A stretch of 64,000 bases of DNA from Candidatus Nitrosopumilus sediminis (lineage in GTDB: Archaea > Thermoproteota > Nitrososphaeria > Nitrososphaerales > Nitrosopumilaceae), in assembly GCF_000299395.1 (NCBI RefSeq), contig NC_018656.1:1426001-1490000 (forward strand), written 5' to 3'. A model generated the notes under the pieces. It had not been told where the DNA came from and made no database searches. It saw only the letters and a program-made list of their open reading frames with translations. Below are positions 9,292-19,200 of this stretch, piece by piece. Positions within the stretch are counted from its first letter, which is position 1; each line of letters begins with the position of its first letter. Made by a program: the position numbers and the translations under genes.

Positions 9292-10095
9292 TTAGTTTTT
9301 TTCTAATTTTCTTTCCATAAATGGCTGGGCATTATACCATGAATAATTAAAGTAATCAAAACACCACTGATGAAATGATGGATCTTCGCTGGTAAACGCA
9401 TATCCTGCATCTAATTTTCCGTCAATATCTGGAAATATCAGACATGCCTGTTTTTCATTTAATATTACTGCTGCAGTGATATTTTTTGTCATCATTCTTT
9501 GAATATCTCCACTATCAATGTATTTTTTGAATTTTTTTAGTATGTCACCTCTTGAATCTGAAACCATAGCATTTTCATAAAATATTGACTTTACTTTGAT
9601 TCCTTGGGATAGTTTATCAAGGATTGGATTTACAAAGTCATCAAAGTATGGCACATCATACAATATGTTGTAGATATATTCTTGAGAATTTTTGTAGATA
9701 TTCTTCCAATACTCAAACACATTAACATAGCTTGAGACAAGCTTGCACTCAAATAATTCTCCAAATCTTGAGATAAATTTTTGAGGAAGTGAGTTAATCG
9801 GATGGCCAAGAAAGTATTTTTTATTTTTTATTATAAATGCCAAATTTGGTGCAATACCTAGTATCATCTGCCCCAAAGTGGTTAAAATAAAATGGCCATT
9901 AGAATTCTTTATTATAAATCCAGATTTTTCCAATCTCTCCAGATTTCTATGTACTTCAGGTGTTGTTGCATCAAGTTTTTTTGCCAGCTCTGATAGTCTG
10001 TATTCCTTTTCGTTGATTAATTGAATAATTTTTAGTCTCTGCTCACTTGACACTTCTAAGAAATACTTTGCATAGTCTTCCATCCTCTGAGTCAT
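9292..10095 (-). CDS. Winged-helix transcriptional regulator (ArsR-like with archaeal C-terminal sensor domain)
   Basis: 267 residues. A winged helix-turn-helix at about residues 15-75 (S-S-E-Q-R-L-K-I-I-Q-L-I, then L-S-E-L-A-K-K-L-D-A-T and V-H-R-N-L-E-R-L) is followed by a roughly 180-residue domain like the FilR1/'methanogen output' domain that ends many archaeal regulators (DUF1724). It probably binds DNA in response to a small molecule. It lies between the P-II and cyclase genes on the same strand with short gaps. The target is unknown. Confidence 0.75.
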   Translation of the reverse strand: MTQRMEDYAKYFLEVSSEQRLKIIQLINEKEYRLSELAKKLDATTPEVHRNLERLEKSGFIIKNSNGHFILTTLGQMILGIAPNLAFIIKNKKYFLGHPINSLPQKFISRFGELFECKLVSSYVNVFEYWKNIYKNSQEYIYNILYDVPYFDDFVNPILDKLSQGIKVKSIFYENAMVSDSRGDILKKFKKYIDSGDIQRMMTKNITAAVILNEKQACLIFPDIDGKLDAGYAFTSEDPSFHQWCFDYFNYSWYNAQPFMERKLEKN

Positions 10096-10135
10096 GATTC
10101 CTATTCTAGGAAAGTAATACTAAACTGTTTGTGGT

Positions 10136-10750
10136 TTATTTTACAGAGTACACAGAATAATCATGTTTTAGGGCTGATCCAAAAACTGACACATCACTTA
10201 ATTTGTAGTTTTTAGATTTTTTGACTAATTGATACAAGTCTCCTCCAATTACAAGTTGGTTTGGTTTTGCCAAGTGGTTAATCTTTGCACACAAGTTTAC
10301 AGTTGGTCCAAAGATATCCCTGCAGGAAGATGTAGCATATTTTGCAATCATTATAGGACCATAATCTAAGCTGACCCTGTATTGTATTGCAGGGATTTTT
10401 CTTTTCTTAAAGATGTTGTTTATCATATCAACTGCCTCCAAGATTTTTTTCCCACATTGTATTGGAACATTGTTATCTGAAATAGCAGACTTGGGGAAAT
10501 AAAACAAGATTCCATCTCCCATGTTTTTAACAACTTTGCCACCGTTGCTTTCAATGATGTATCCTACAGAATTTAGAAACACCGAATAGAATGTGCAGGA
10601 TTGTTCTTTTGATAGTCTTGCTATGGTTTTTGTTGAATTTACCACATCTACAATTCCAACACAGTAATTTTGAGATACTTCCTCAAATGAGATCATGTTG
10701 TTTTCATGATCAGGTATCTCAAAATCGTCTGTCTCTTGTCTTAACATCAT
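10136..10750 (-). CDS. Class III adenylate/guanylate cyclase-domain protein
   Basis: 204 residues, essentially one cyclase homology domain. V-G-I-V-D-V-V-N-S-T near residue 32 carries the first metal-site aspartate (position of F-x-D-I-x-G-F/S-T), and K-N-M-G-D-G-I-L-F-Y-F-P near 78 carries the second. R-V-S-L-D-Y-G-P and F-G-P-T-V-N-L-C-A-K-I-N follow as in the family. It would make cAMP/cGMP or act as a nucleotide-binding regulator; activity cannot be judged here. A TTAGCT/AGCTAA palindrome lies 36 bp upstream of its start. Confidence 0.75.
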   Translation of the reverse strand: MMLRQETDDFEIPDHENNMISFEEVSQNYCVGIVDVVNSTKTIARLSKEQSCTFYSVFLNSVGYIIESNGGKVVKNMGDGILFYFPKSAISDNNVPIQCGKKILEAVDMINNIFKKRKIPAIQYRVSLDYGPIMIAKYATSSCRDIFGPTVNLCAKINHLAKPNQLVIGGDLYQLVKKSKNYKLSDVSVFGSALKHDYSVYSVK

Positions 10751-10785
10751 GATATTCTATTGGCAATATAGAAGATAACTGGTAG

Positions 10786-10801
10786 TTAGCTATTCAGCTA
10801 A
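10786..10801. promoter_or_regulatory. TTAGCT-ATTC-AGCTAA palindrome between divergent genes
   Basis: A perfect 6+4+6 inverted repeat lies between the cyclase gene (minus, 36 bp away) and the zinc-knuckle gene (plus). The same AGCTAATTTT string sits exactly 61 bp upstream of the ATG at both the 10857 and the 37471 zinc-knuckle genes, which suggests a shared operator. Confidence 0.45.
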
Positions 10802-10856
10802 TTTTCTAACATTCCTGCTAGTGGTATCTTAAGTATCAAAATTGACTATAACAGTC

Positions 10857-10982
10857 ATGAAGCGACAGAGCATAAGATGTGAGAGTTGTGAGAAACATTC
10901 AGCGGTGTTGTTCTGGGATGTTCGATATAGCGGATATAGAGGAATGTGTATGGAGTGTAAGGGGAATTGGCCGGAATCATGA
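10857..10982 (+). CDS. Zinc-knuckle micro-protein (41 aa)
   Basis: ATG at 10857, TGA at 10982. Two cysteine pairs (C-E-S-C at residues 8-11 and C-M-E-C at 31-34) are spaced as in a single zinc ribbon, and the C-terminus is G-N-W-P-E-S. The same layout and ending (N-W-S-E-S) recur in the 40-residue protein at 37471. The stop overlaps the next start as ATGATGA, so the next gene is translationally coupled. It may be a nucleic-acid- or protein-binding adaptor; no function is known to me. Confidence 0.65.
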   Translation: MKRQSIRCESCEKHSAVLFWDVRYSGYRGMCMECKGNWPES

Positions 10983-11065
10983 TGACTAAAAATGGAGAAC
11001 ATATTCAGAGGCATTTTGAGGAAATTTCAGAAGATCTTTTAGAATCAAATAACATCAGAGATTAG
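10979..11065 (+). CDS. Coupled micro-protein (28 aa) after the zinc-knuckle gene
   Basis: Starts with ATG-ATG overlapping the stop of the zinc-knuckle gene and ends with TAG at 11065. The product is short, acidic and helical (H-F-E-E-I-S-E-D-L-L-E). The same ATGATG overlap links the second zinc-knuckle gene (37471) to a 63-residue DUF1059-like protein. Here the partner may be a short or truncated version. It is supported mainly by the conserved arrangement. Confidence 0.4.
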   Translation: MMTKNGEHIQRHFEEISEDLLESNNIRD

Positions 11066-11126
11066 TCATTTATGAAGTTACTTTTAAAATACAAAAAGTA
11101 TATCCGCATCAGTTCTAATTATTAGT

Positions 11127-11687
11127 GTGATAGACCTTGAAGTTCTTACAGTAATTGGTAGTCTTGGAACTGCAATTGCGACAATAGTTTTAGTTATTCT
11201 TTTGTGGAAAACAATTCAGCAGTTTGAAACAACTGCAAAGCTTAGTGCAGTTCAGATGGAGTTTAGATTCAGACCTTGGATTGGGCCTGTAAACAGTATA
11301 AAGGCAATGGGGGAAGCTAATGGTAAAAACCAGTTTGATGTATCAATGAAAAACTATGGGGAATTGCCTACTACGCATCTTAAAGCATCATTTAAGATGA
11401 ATACTGAAATTATGACCAAGGACGTGTTTAAGACTAAAAATGTTGAAGAGTTTGATCTAGGACCAATGCTTCCAAACATGGAAAAACATTACTGGTTTTT
11501 CATAGACTGTGATTTAATTAAAAAAGCACAAGAGGGCAAAATCAAAATTTTCACAGCACTATATTTTGAATATCCTCTTACTCAAGGGACAAGCGGATAT
11601 GGAATGATCAGTGAATATGTACCAAAAATCAATGGCTTTATCCACAAAGAAATGTGGGTTGAAGTGGGCAAAAGTTTAGAAAAATAG
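11127..11687 (+). CDS. Membrane-anchored hypothetical protein (186 aa)
   Basis: GTG start at 11127. One N-terminal transmembrane helix (about residues 8-28, L-G-T-A-I-A-T-I-V-L-V-I-L-L) leads into a soluble domain of about 150 residues containing F-R-F-R-P-W-I-G-P near residue 46 and several beta strands. The N-out or N-in topology is not clear. The arrangement (helix, short coiled segment, then R-P-W) is seen in many uncharacterised archaeal and bacterial membrane proteins. No enzyme motif is visible. It converges on the cyclase-like gene with a 1-bp gap. Confidence 0.6.
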   Translation: MIDLEVLTVIGSLGTAIATIVLVILLWKTIQQFETTAKLSAVQMEFRFRPWIGPVNSIKAMGEANGKNQFDVSMKNYGELPTTHLKASFKMNTEIMTKDVFKTKNVEEFDLGPMLPNMEKHYWFFIDCDLIKKAQEGKIKIFTALYFEYPLTQGTSGYGMISEYVPKINGFIHKEMWVEVGKSLEK

Positions 11688-11688
11688 A

Positions 11689-13128
11689 TTACCAGTCAAA
11701 TCTGTATGCATCAAATGCCTTTAGATTTTTTCCTTGCCATGTAATTTGCGTGGCATCCTTCAAATATTTCATTGTGGCAGGAGGTTCTGCATTCCACTTG
11801 TATCCAAGCTCTGCATCTACCTTTAATGCTTGATTTTTGATTTCAATTCCACTTGGTATACTAAACTTGTATGTGAATGATTTGCAATCAGTTGGGACCT
11901 TGTAAAAGAACATACGTTCTGGCTCCTCCCAATCATATTCTATTGTAACGAATCTTTTTCGCTGTCTTGGCTTGATTGGCTTTTTTAGTTTGACGCTAAA
12001 CTCTTTGTGTGTTGGCTTGTTTTCAGTAAGGCTGAGAATATCTGCCTCCAATCCTGCTTCATCATAGACTCGTACGTTCATATCAGCAAAGTCCTTTGGA
12101 GAATCCCCATCAATATAGTAAAATATCTGGTCTTTTGGAGAATCAGACTGGTTTATGAGATTCCATCTCCATAAATGATGTGTTAGCATGGTCTTGGGAT
12201 CTAGGACATCAAGGGAAATATCTATCTCATTGAACAAAAACGCAGTCTTTGATTTTAATGTCTGCTCAAAGGTTTCAGATTTTTGAGTGATCTTTTTCTT
12301 TTTGGGAGTGATCTTTTCGCCAAATCCCTCGCCATAAATGTTAAAGATGTTTAGCTGTTCTCCGTGCTTTATAGAATAATCACCAATGGGATGCATGATC
12401 TCTTTGTATTCAGGAGATAATACCCTTACATCTTCGGCAAATCTTGATGAGCAGAAAATATTTTGATCTCCTGCCAAGTCCATTACACGTCTTGTGAGAA
12501 TAATTCCAGGACCCCAAACATTGTCCTGTCCGTTGAGATCTTTGATTATGTATACAGGTCCGATATCAATTCCTATTCGAAGCAGCACCTTGTCATCTTT
12601 TCTTTTCTTTGCTTTGTTGTACTCATTTAGAATTTTGTGCAATTGAATCGATAGTCTTAACGGATATTCTGGGCTGTCGGAGAATCCAATTGCCATTCCG
12701 TCTCCAGTAGGCAAAATAACAGTGGAATTTGGATCCCTGTTTTGAAAAATTTCAGTTCTCTCAATTAATTCATTTAAAACTACAACTTTTCTTGCCTGCT
12801 CCTTTGTAGGAATTGTAGGATTTGATCCTGCGACTATATCGGTGAAGAACCAGAAAAATGTTCGTGTAAATGCATTGATATCTCCAATATCGTCAATGTC
12901 ATGGCCCTTTAGTGAATCAAGCAAATGATCTAAAAAGTCATCAGGACAAGAGTTTAGAATCTGAAAGCTGCCCATGGATAGTTTTATTGGAATTTTAAGT
13001 GACTTTTTCTTGATTTGTTTTTTTATCCACTCTTTTGTTTTATGTGACTCTTCCATCAGTGATAAAATCTCTGCCTCTTTTGTTATTCTCTCTAGTTTCT
13101 TAGATATGGAAGAATCTGCTTTTTGCAC
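11689..13128 (-). CDS. Class III cyclase-like protein with novel C-terminal beta domain
   Basis: 479 residues. After a basic, helical N-terminus a cyclase homology domain runs from about residue 85 to 270: W-F-F-T-D-I-V-A-G-S-N-P (first metal Asp), P-T-G-D-G-M-A-I-G-F (second metal Asp), R-I-G-I-D-I-G-P-V-Y and V-W-G-P-G-I-I-L-T-R-R-V. A K-rich linker follows, then about 170 residues rich in beta strands and aromatics (R-W-N-L-I-N-Q, K-R-F-V-T-I-E-Y-D-W-E-E-P) that I do not recognise. It may be a nucleotide-signal enzyme or sensor; it is the second such protein within 3 kb. Confidence 0.7.
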   Translation of the reverse strand: MQKADSSISKKLERITKEAEILSLMEESHKTKEWIKKQIKKKSLKIPIKLSMGSFQILNSCPDDFLDHLLDSLKGHDIDDIGDINAFTRTFFWFFTDIVAGSNPTIPTKEQARKVVVLNELIERTEIFQNRDPNSTVILPTGDGMAIGFSDSPEYPLRLSIQLHKILNEYNKAKKRKDDKVLLRIGIDIGPVYIIKDLNGQDNVWGPGIILTRRVMDLAGDQNIFCSSRFAEDVRVLSPEYKEIMHPIGDYSIKHGEQLNIFNIYGEGFGEKITPKKKKITQKSETFEQTLKSKTAFLFNEIDISLDVLDPKTMLTHHLWRWNLINQSDSPKDQIFYYIDGDSPKDFADMNVRVYDEAGLEADILSLTENKPTHKEFSVKLKKPIKPRQRKRFVTIEYDWEEPERMFFYKVPTDCKSFTYKFSIPSGIEIKNQALKVDAELGYKWNAEPPATMKYLKDATQITWQGKNLKAFDAYRFDW

Positions 13129-13212
13129 ACTATGCTAAGAACTGTTTGCTTTTTCAAGATTTCTATTTGAAAAATTAATAATTCAATAAAATGATAAAAT
13201 AATCACTTGAGA

Positions 13213-14334
13213 TTATTCATCTAGTGAATGCTCACGTATTATTCCTCTATCTTTTAGATACTTTACGCTACGGACAAACTCCTCATCTGTAATTTTGTCA
13301 TCTGTCCAATATTTGGCAGTATTTTTGAACCAGTAGGGCAGTCCTGTAAAGTCAGTTTGCTGAAATGCCTGATCTTCAATCTTCATCTTTTCTCTTACCT
13401 TCTCCATTACATCCTGTTTGTTTTCATCAGAGCCATCAGCTAAAAGAACATCCTCCCAAGTCACAACATCCTTTGCAATTGGGCCGTCTTTGAATAGTAC
13501 ATTGTGTTTTGCGTCATTGTATTGCTGGTTTTGTATGGCAAGCAATCCCAAGGCATTGGAGTAATCACCTTCTGAAATCTTGCCCACAGTCCACCATTGT
13601 GTCATTACCTTGCCTAACTCTAGCAATGGTTTTGATATTTCTACATGATTGTTTTTGATTTCACTAATTCCAATTGCATCCTCATATGGAGGCATTACAG
13701 AAAAAGAGTATGCCATATGATCCACGTACAGTTTTGTAAATACAGATTCACATGAATCATCATAGTCAGATCTGCACTCATCATACTTGTCATCGTACTT
13801 GTGTACCAGATCTTCTATAACATGAATATCAAATTCTAGAAAATACAAAACAAAGTGAGATATTTCGTGTGTTAGAATCCATACTGGATCAGAATAGTAA
13901 AAGTTTGGGCAATCACAAAGGATTATGGCATTGTTGAATTTTTTATCTTCTCCTGAATGCATGAATAGTCCGCCCATCTTTTCAGAATGTAGTTCTACCT
14001 CACCTACATTTTTGGAATATACTAGTACTAGCAAATCCAAATCATCGGGCATCTCATACATTGCATCGTATCTGTTTTGATTGATACATAGTGGATCATA
14101 CTTTGTATTATCAAACTGATATAGTGCAAGATATTTTTCTGTGATTGTGTCATATTTTACCATAGATTGGTAATCATAATTGCTACAGACACTAGTGTCA
14201 GTCACATATACTAGCTGCCATTTTGTATCTTCAGAGAAATGTGTTGCAAAGGAATCATTGAAGGCAAATGCTCCAAAAGCTAAAATTGCAATGACACTTA
14301 GAATGATAATATTATTCAATGTAAACCACCCCAT
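13213..14334 (-). CDS. Secreted/anchored HExxH metallopeptidase-like protein with C-terminal W-x-K-N module
   Basis: 373 residues. The N-terminal hydrophobic segment (about 7-26) is a signal or anchor. A zinc-peptidase motif H-E-I-S-H is at residues 156-160 inside a hydrophobic helix (W-I-L-T-H-E-I-S-H-F-V-L), with acidic residues downstream as a possible third ligand. The C-terminus has one copy of the thaumarchaeal surface module (W-F-K-N-T-A-K-Y-W ... I-T-D-E-E-F ... L-K-D-R-G-I-I). Its start overlaps the end of the preceding secreted-protein gene by 23 bp, so the two are probably co-transcribed. Extracellular proteolysis is inferred. Confidence 0.65.
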   Translation of the reverse strand: MGWFTLNNIIILSVIAILAFGAFAFNDSFATHFSEDTKWQLVYVTDTSVCSNYDYQSMVKYDTITEKYLALYQFDNTKYDPLCINQNRYDAMYEMPDDLDLLVLVYSKNVGEVELHSEKMGGLFMHSGEDKKFNNAIILCDCPNFYYSDPVWILTHEISHFVLYFLEFDIHVIEDLVHKYDDKYDECRSDYDDSCESVFTKLYVDHMAYSFSVMPPYEDAIGISEIKNNHVEISKPLLELGKVMTQWWTVGKISEGDYSNALGLLAIQNQQYNDAKHNVLFKDGPIAKDVVTWEDVLLADGSDENKQDVMEKVREKMKIEDQAFQQTDFTGLPYWFKNTAKYWTDDKITDEEFVRSVKYLKDRGIIREHSLDE

Positions 14335-16138
14335 TAGTAATTAGCCACTCCATTGCCTTTACAAAGTCATCATCAGATATTTGATTTTCTGCCCACCATC
14401 CTGCATTGTTTTTAATCCAGTCTGGAATTTCAGTTACTGATGAATTGACCGAACCTGTGTTTGGAACATACATGATTCCATTGTTAATCATATACTGAAT
14501 TCCTGCTACAAATGCCTCATCATCAATTTGCTCATCAACCCACCATCCTGCATTGTTTTTTACCCACTTTGGAATGGTCTGTACAGTTAATTCCTCTACT
14601 TGAATCTCTTCAGTATCTTGTGGGACTAGAATGATTTCAGGCTGTGCAGATTCTACCTTAATTGCATCTAGGATATGTGTGTCACCTGAGCGAAGGTGTG
14701 AGTCCCACATTCGTGTAATGATATGGCTGGTGTCCATTTCTTTTGCAAAGGTCAACTCAACTGTGATGAATTTTTTGACAGAATCTTCTTCTTCTGTTAC
14801 TGTAATTTTAGCATCAGAGAAGAATCCTTGAGGATCAATTATCTGCAAGTCCTTTCCATCATTGTAAAGAATCTGTGTGTCACTTTCTGGAATAGAGTCA
14901 TCTATGCCCCTAAGATTTGTGTACATTGAAAAGTGCTGTACCTTGTCATCAGTATATACAGTAAACTTTAGTGTAACTGGCGTGTCTGTTTCAAGTGTTT
15001 GAGTTTGAAGTGTATTTGAGAATCCTCCCAAGACAAAGCCCTGATCATTAATCACTAGAGGCAAGTCAAATTCCTCAAAGGAATCAGGATTCATTGGAAG
15101 TAATGGGGTGTATTGATCATGGCTAATTACCATTTGCTGTATTTCTTCTGGAACATCAATTACGGGATTGGTAATCAAGTTAGCTAGTGATGATTGTGGT
15201 GAACCTCCACCCCCACCGCTAGTAAGGCCTGCAAGTGCATTAACTACAAGTCCGGGAGAGACAAGTCCCCCGCCTCCGCCTCCAGAGCATCCGCTATCAA
15301 CACCTAAAACATATTCGCCTTGATAATCAGTTATTCCAACCCAGCCACCAGGATCAAGAATTCCAAGACCTGTCAAACTTCCAGTATCTCCAGAATTTTT
15401 ACTTTCTATAGTTTTATCTCCAGTATTAATGAAATTGTTATCACCTCCAGTAAATGGAAGTGTTATTCTTTCAAACTGTTGTCCTGATGCTTTGTAATAC
15501 ATTCCCAGATCAAACGCAGTATTTCCTGCAACAACTCCTGTAAAGTTAGCATTTGCATATGATAAAATGATATTAGGTTGTACACCTAACGTGCCAGTTA
15601 TTTTTAGCGCTCCAGTTACAGGATAGAAACATGTGGCATCTGCTTCACCGTCTGTAACAATTGAATCGCTAAATGTCAAGTCACCAGTAAAACCAGTTGG
15701 TATGTCGATTTGTGCTCTTATTGCATTCTTTGGATCTGGAGTATAATCAACTGATGGTGCAGTATTTCCCACAGTAAAAGTGCCGGTAAATATTCCTGTA
15801 TCAGTTCCAGTTTCAGTCAAAGTAAGGGAGCTTGCACTTATTATAGCTGTTGTAAAATCAATCACTCCAGAAGTTACATTTGCATTTGCATCAGTAACAG
15901 TAACGGTTCCAGTTTCTCCTGGACGATAATTTGTTTTATCTAAGTATAAAATTGGATCAGATACATCATCTGCAGTTCCTTGATTAGTTATAGTTCTAAA
16001 GTTAATAGTATCAGGTGATGAGATTCCTTCATGTGTTGCTGATGTTGCAAAACTATCAGTTACTTGAAGAAATGAAAATGATGATAAGATTAAGATTGAA
16101 AGTAGAACAGTTTGGGAACGGATTAATATTTTATTCAT
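14312..16138 (-). CDS. Secreted surface protein with Ig-like domain and two W-x-K-N-N-A-G-W-W modules
   Basis: 608 residues. The signal peptide covers about 1-32. A domain at about 65-125 shares the S-layer motif (V-T-V-T-D-A-N-A-N, then T-E-T-G-T-D-T-G-I-F-T-G). A glycine-rich linker (G-G-G-G-G-G near residue 283) leads to a second beta region, and the last 90 residues hold two copies of W-[VI]-K-N-N-A-G-W-W-x(3)-Q-I-x-D-x-x-F-x(3)-I/M-x-x-[ML]-I-x-N-G-[IV]. These modules are common at the ends of thaumarchaeal exported proteins and may dock to the S-layer or cell surface. It heads a two-gene unit with the metallopeptidase-like gene. Confidence 0.75.
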   Translation of the reverse strand: MNKILIRSQTVLLSILILSSFSFLQVTDSFATSATHEGISSPDTINFRTITNQGTADDVSDPILYLDKTNYRPGETGTVTVTDANANVTSGVIDFTTAIISASSLTLTETGTDTGIFTGTFTVGNTAPSVDYTPDPKNAIRAQIDIPTGFTGDLTFSDSIVTDGEADATCFYPVTGALKITGTLGVQPNIILSYANANFTGVVAGNTAFDLGMYYKASGQQFERITLPFTGGDNNFINTGDKTIESKNSGDTGSLTGLGILDPGGWVGITDYQGEYVLGVDSGCSGGGGGGLVSPGLVVNALAGLTSGGGGGSPQSSLANLITNPVIDVPEEIQQMVISHDQYTPLLPMNPDSFEEFDLPLVINDQGFVLGGFSNTLQTQTLETDTPVTLKFTVYTDDKVQHFSMYTNLRGIDDSIPESDTQILYNDGKDLQIIDPQGFFSDAKITVTEEEDSVKKFITVELTFAKEMDTSHIITRMWDSHLRSGDTHILDAIKVESAQPEIILVPQDTEEIQVEELTVQTIPKWVKNNAGWWVDEQIDDEAFVAGIQYMINNGIMYVPNTGSVNSSVTEIPDWIKNNAGWWAENQISDDDFVKAMEWLITNGVVYIE

Positions 16139-16224
16139 ATCTTAATATGAGACATAATTCCTATAATAGATTTTATATCACTTTTAGCTATATTCTTAGG
16201 AATCAAGATAATCATAAAGTCTAG

Positions 16225-19200
16225 TTATTCTTTACCCTTGCCCTTTACTATGTTATCTATTGATTCAAATGAAATGGATACTAGTTCTCCGTTTACTCTA
16301 AAGAATATCGGATTTGATGAATCAATTAATGTGATGAACTCGGGATCTGCACCTGGGTTTGGTAGAACATATTTTATTCCAAATATACCTACTTCATCCT
16401 TGTCAGTATTCCAATTAAGATGATATTGTTGTGACGTCTCCTGGTATGTGAAAAATCCTAGATTTTCATATATTCCATCAGGGCAACCGTCAGCAGCAGT
16501 CAAACATCCTTCTTTAACAACAATTGCACTGATATTATCTGCAACAAACGAATCTGCTTCTATAGTGTTTTCATGTAGTGTGAATTTCAAAGGCAAGGTT
16601 GAACCTGCATTAATTTCATCAGAGCCATCTAGTTTTAGTGGTGGTATGATATCAGTAACAAGTGTGGCAAGAACTTGTTGTTTAAACAATTTTGATGTTA
16701 ATTCACCACCATCAAACTGACCAGTAGGACCCTGTCTAAAATCAAAGTCTAAGTTACTCCATTCATCGTGTGCCTCAAATACAGTACCAGGACTTGCTTT
16801 ACATCCAGATATGCCATAATCATTAAGATCATAGGAAGCAGATGTATCAGATACATCGATTACACCATCGCCATTCCAGTCAAGGGATGTTCCATCAGCA
16901 GGGCCTTTTAGGAATGTTTGCAAATCAGTTGATGGTGTTGCCCAAACAATATTTCCTGTTTGTGTCAGAGTTACTCCAGGAGTTAGAGTATTTTCATTTA
17001 ATGTAACACCGCTTTCACTTGCAAAATCCAAATTCCAATCAGTTCCCTTGTATGTGGAGAATTGTCCTGTGTATCCCATTATGCTGTCTTGTATTGGAAC
17101 ACAGTTTTGAGCTGCAGTGTTTAGTGTAGTATTAGGATCAGATAAAAGATATCGTGGTCCGCCATGTTGTAGATTCAACATATGACCAATTTCATGCATT
17201 AGTGTGCCTGATTGTTCAGATTGACTACCAATACTACCTTCATGTCCAACAACTGAATCACTAAAACCATCACCTAGTGCAACAATTGCATCATTTCCTC
17301 TAAGTTCTGCTTGTCCTGAGGAACCACCTATACTATGAACAAACATTACATAACGATATGCCTGAGCTTTTGCATCTAATAGGGTAGTTGATGTCTTTGG
17401 ACTACCAACACTTGTTTGAACATCAGTAATGAAGCTTGAAGATTTTAATGGAATTGTTATAGTTCCAATATCACCATCAGTTACAATTCCTGTAGTTGAA
17501 TATGGAACAGTCACTGTTAACGAATGAACATTTGGTTCTAAAGTAATTGCAGTTGAAACTTTTGGTGTATCAAATGTAAGATCAGTTCCACTTACAGTAG
17601 CTACTCTAAATGGATCTTCAGAAAGTGTTGAAGGTTCAGCAGTGGTAACTTTGAGATTTAGAGTGAGTGTTCCTTCTGTAGAATCTGCGGGGCTAGTTGC
17701 ACTATTTGGTGGAGTCGTTAACGTAATACCAGAGATTCTAACTATAGAGTTTAACAATGTATCAGTTTCAGTCAATGCAGATATTTGATCATCATCTAGT
17801 GCAAAGTCATAGATTCCAACATCATCCATGTCTCCAATTAATTTATTGCTTCCAGTCAAGCCACCAATCGTTAAAAGCTTCTTATGATCTGATACAGATG
17901 CAGTTTCCGATTTGGATTTGACTTGTACTAATTCATTATCAACGTATAGTTTTGCATTATCAGATGCTAGTGTGTTATCCCATGTTACAACATAATGATG
18001 CCATTCTCCGTCATCCTTGAATGCACCTGGTGAAGATACAAGAGATGTAACAAAGCCAGTACCGGCACCATTTGTCACCTGGAAATTAATTTTTCCGTCA
18101 GCTCTTGTAAATAAGGTCATACCTACAGCACTTTTGGAACCACCGTTGGATGTGTCAAAAAGTACTGGAGTGTTAGAAATATCACTTGACTTGATCCAAG
18201 CAGATATTGAGAATGGGGAATCACCATTTAGTAATTTCCATGTAGAAGATGTTCCTTGATTAATTACAGTTGATTTATCAAAACCAAAGGCATTTCCATC
18301 AATTCCATCAACAAATATCATAGAGCCAGATACATCACCATCATTTTCTCCAAATCCATCTTCAATCAATGATTCGTTTTCAAACAAGTATCCAGTGATT
18401 GGATCAGGTACCGCAGAATTAAATATGTTAACTAATTGATTACCATCTAAAGCATGATCATAAATTCTAAAGTCATCCATGTCTCCAATCAATTTATTGC
18501 TGCCAGTTAAACCACCAATCGTTAAGATTTTATTTTGAGATGATGATGATGGTGCCTCTAATGCGGTTCTTTGATCTTGTTGTATACCATCAACATATAA
18601 TTTTGCATTGTTAGATGGTAATGAGTCATCAAAGGTTAATGCATAGTGGTGCCATTCTCCGTCATCCTTGAATGCACCTGGTGGAGATATTAATGAGAAA
18701 ACAAAGCCAGTACCGGCACCATTTGTCACCTGGAAATTAATTTTTCCGTCAGCTCTTGTAAATAGTGTTACACCTACAGCACTTTTGGAACCACCGTTTG
18801 AAGTATCAAGAATTACTGGAGTATTAGAAATATCACTTGACTTGATCCAAAAAGTTAGTGAATAAGATGAACCGTCATGTAATTGTGGCCATGATGATAT
18901 TGAACCCTGATTAATTATCGTTGAACCATCAAAATTAAATGCCCTTGCATCAATTCCTGGAACAAATGTTGTTGATCCAACTACATCATTATCATTATTG
19001 TTATTGCCAGAATGATCTAAAACATCACCATCAAATGATAATAATAGTTGTTGCGTACCAAAGTTTTGAGATTGAGTTCCGCCTAAAATAACACGCTCTG
19101 TTGAATCTCCAAAGAATCTAGATTTGATTGAATTAAAGTCATTTGTAAAGTCATTATCATCATCCTTCCAGACATTAAGAAGATCCTTGTGTGGAATTGT

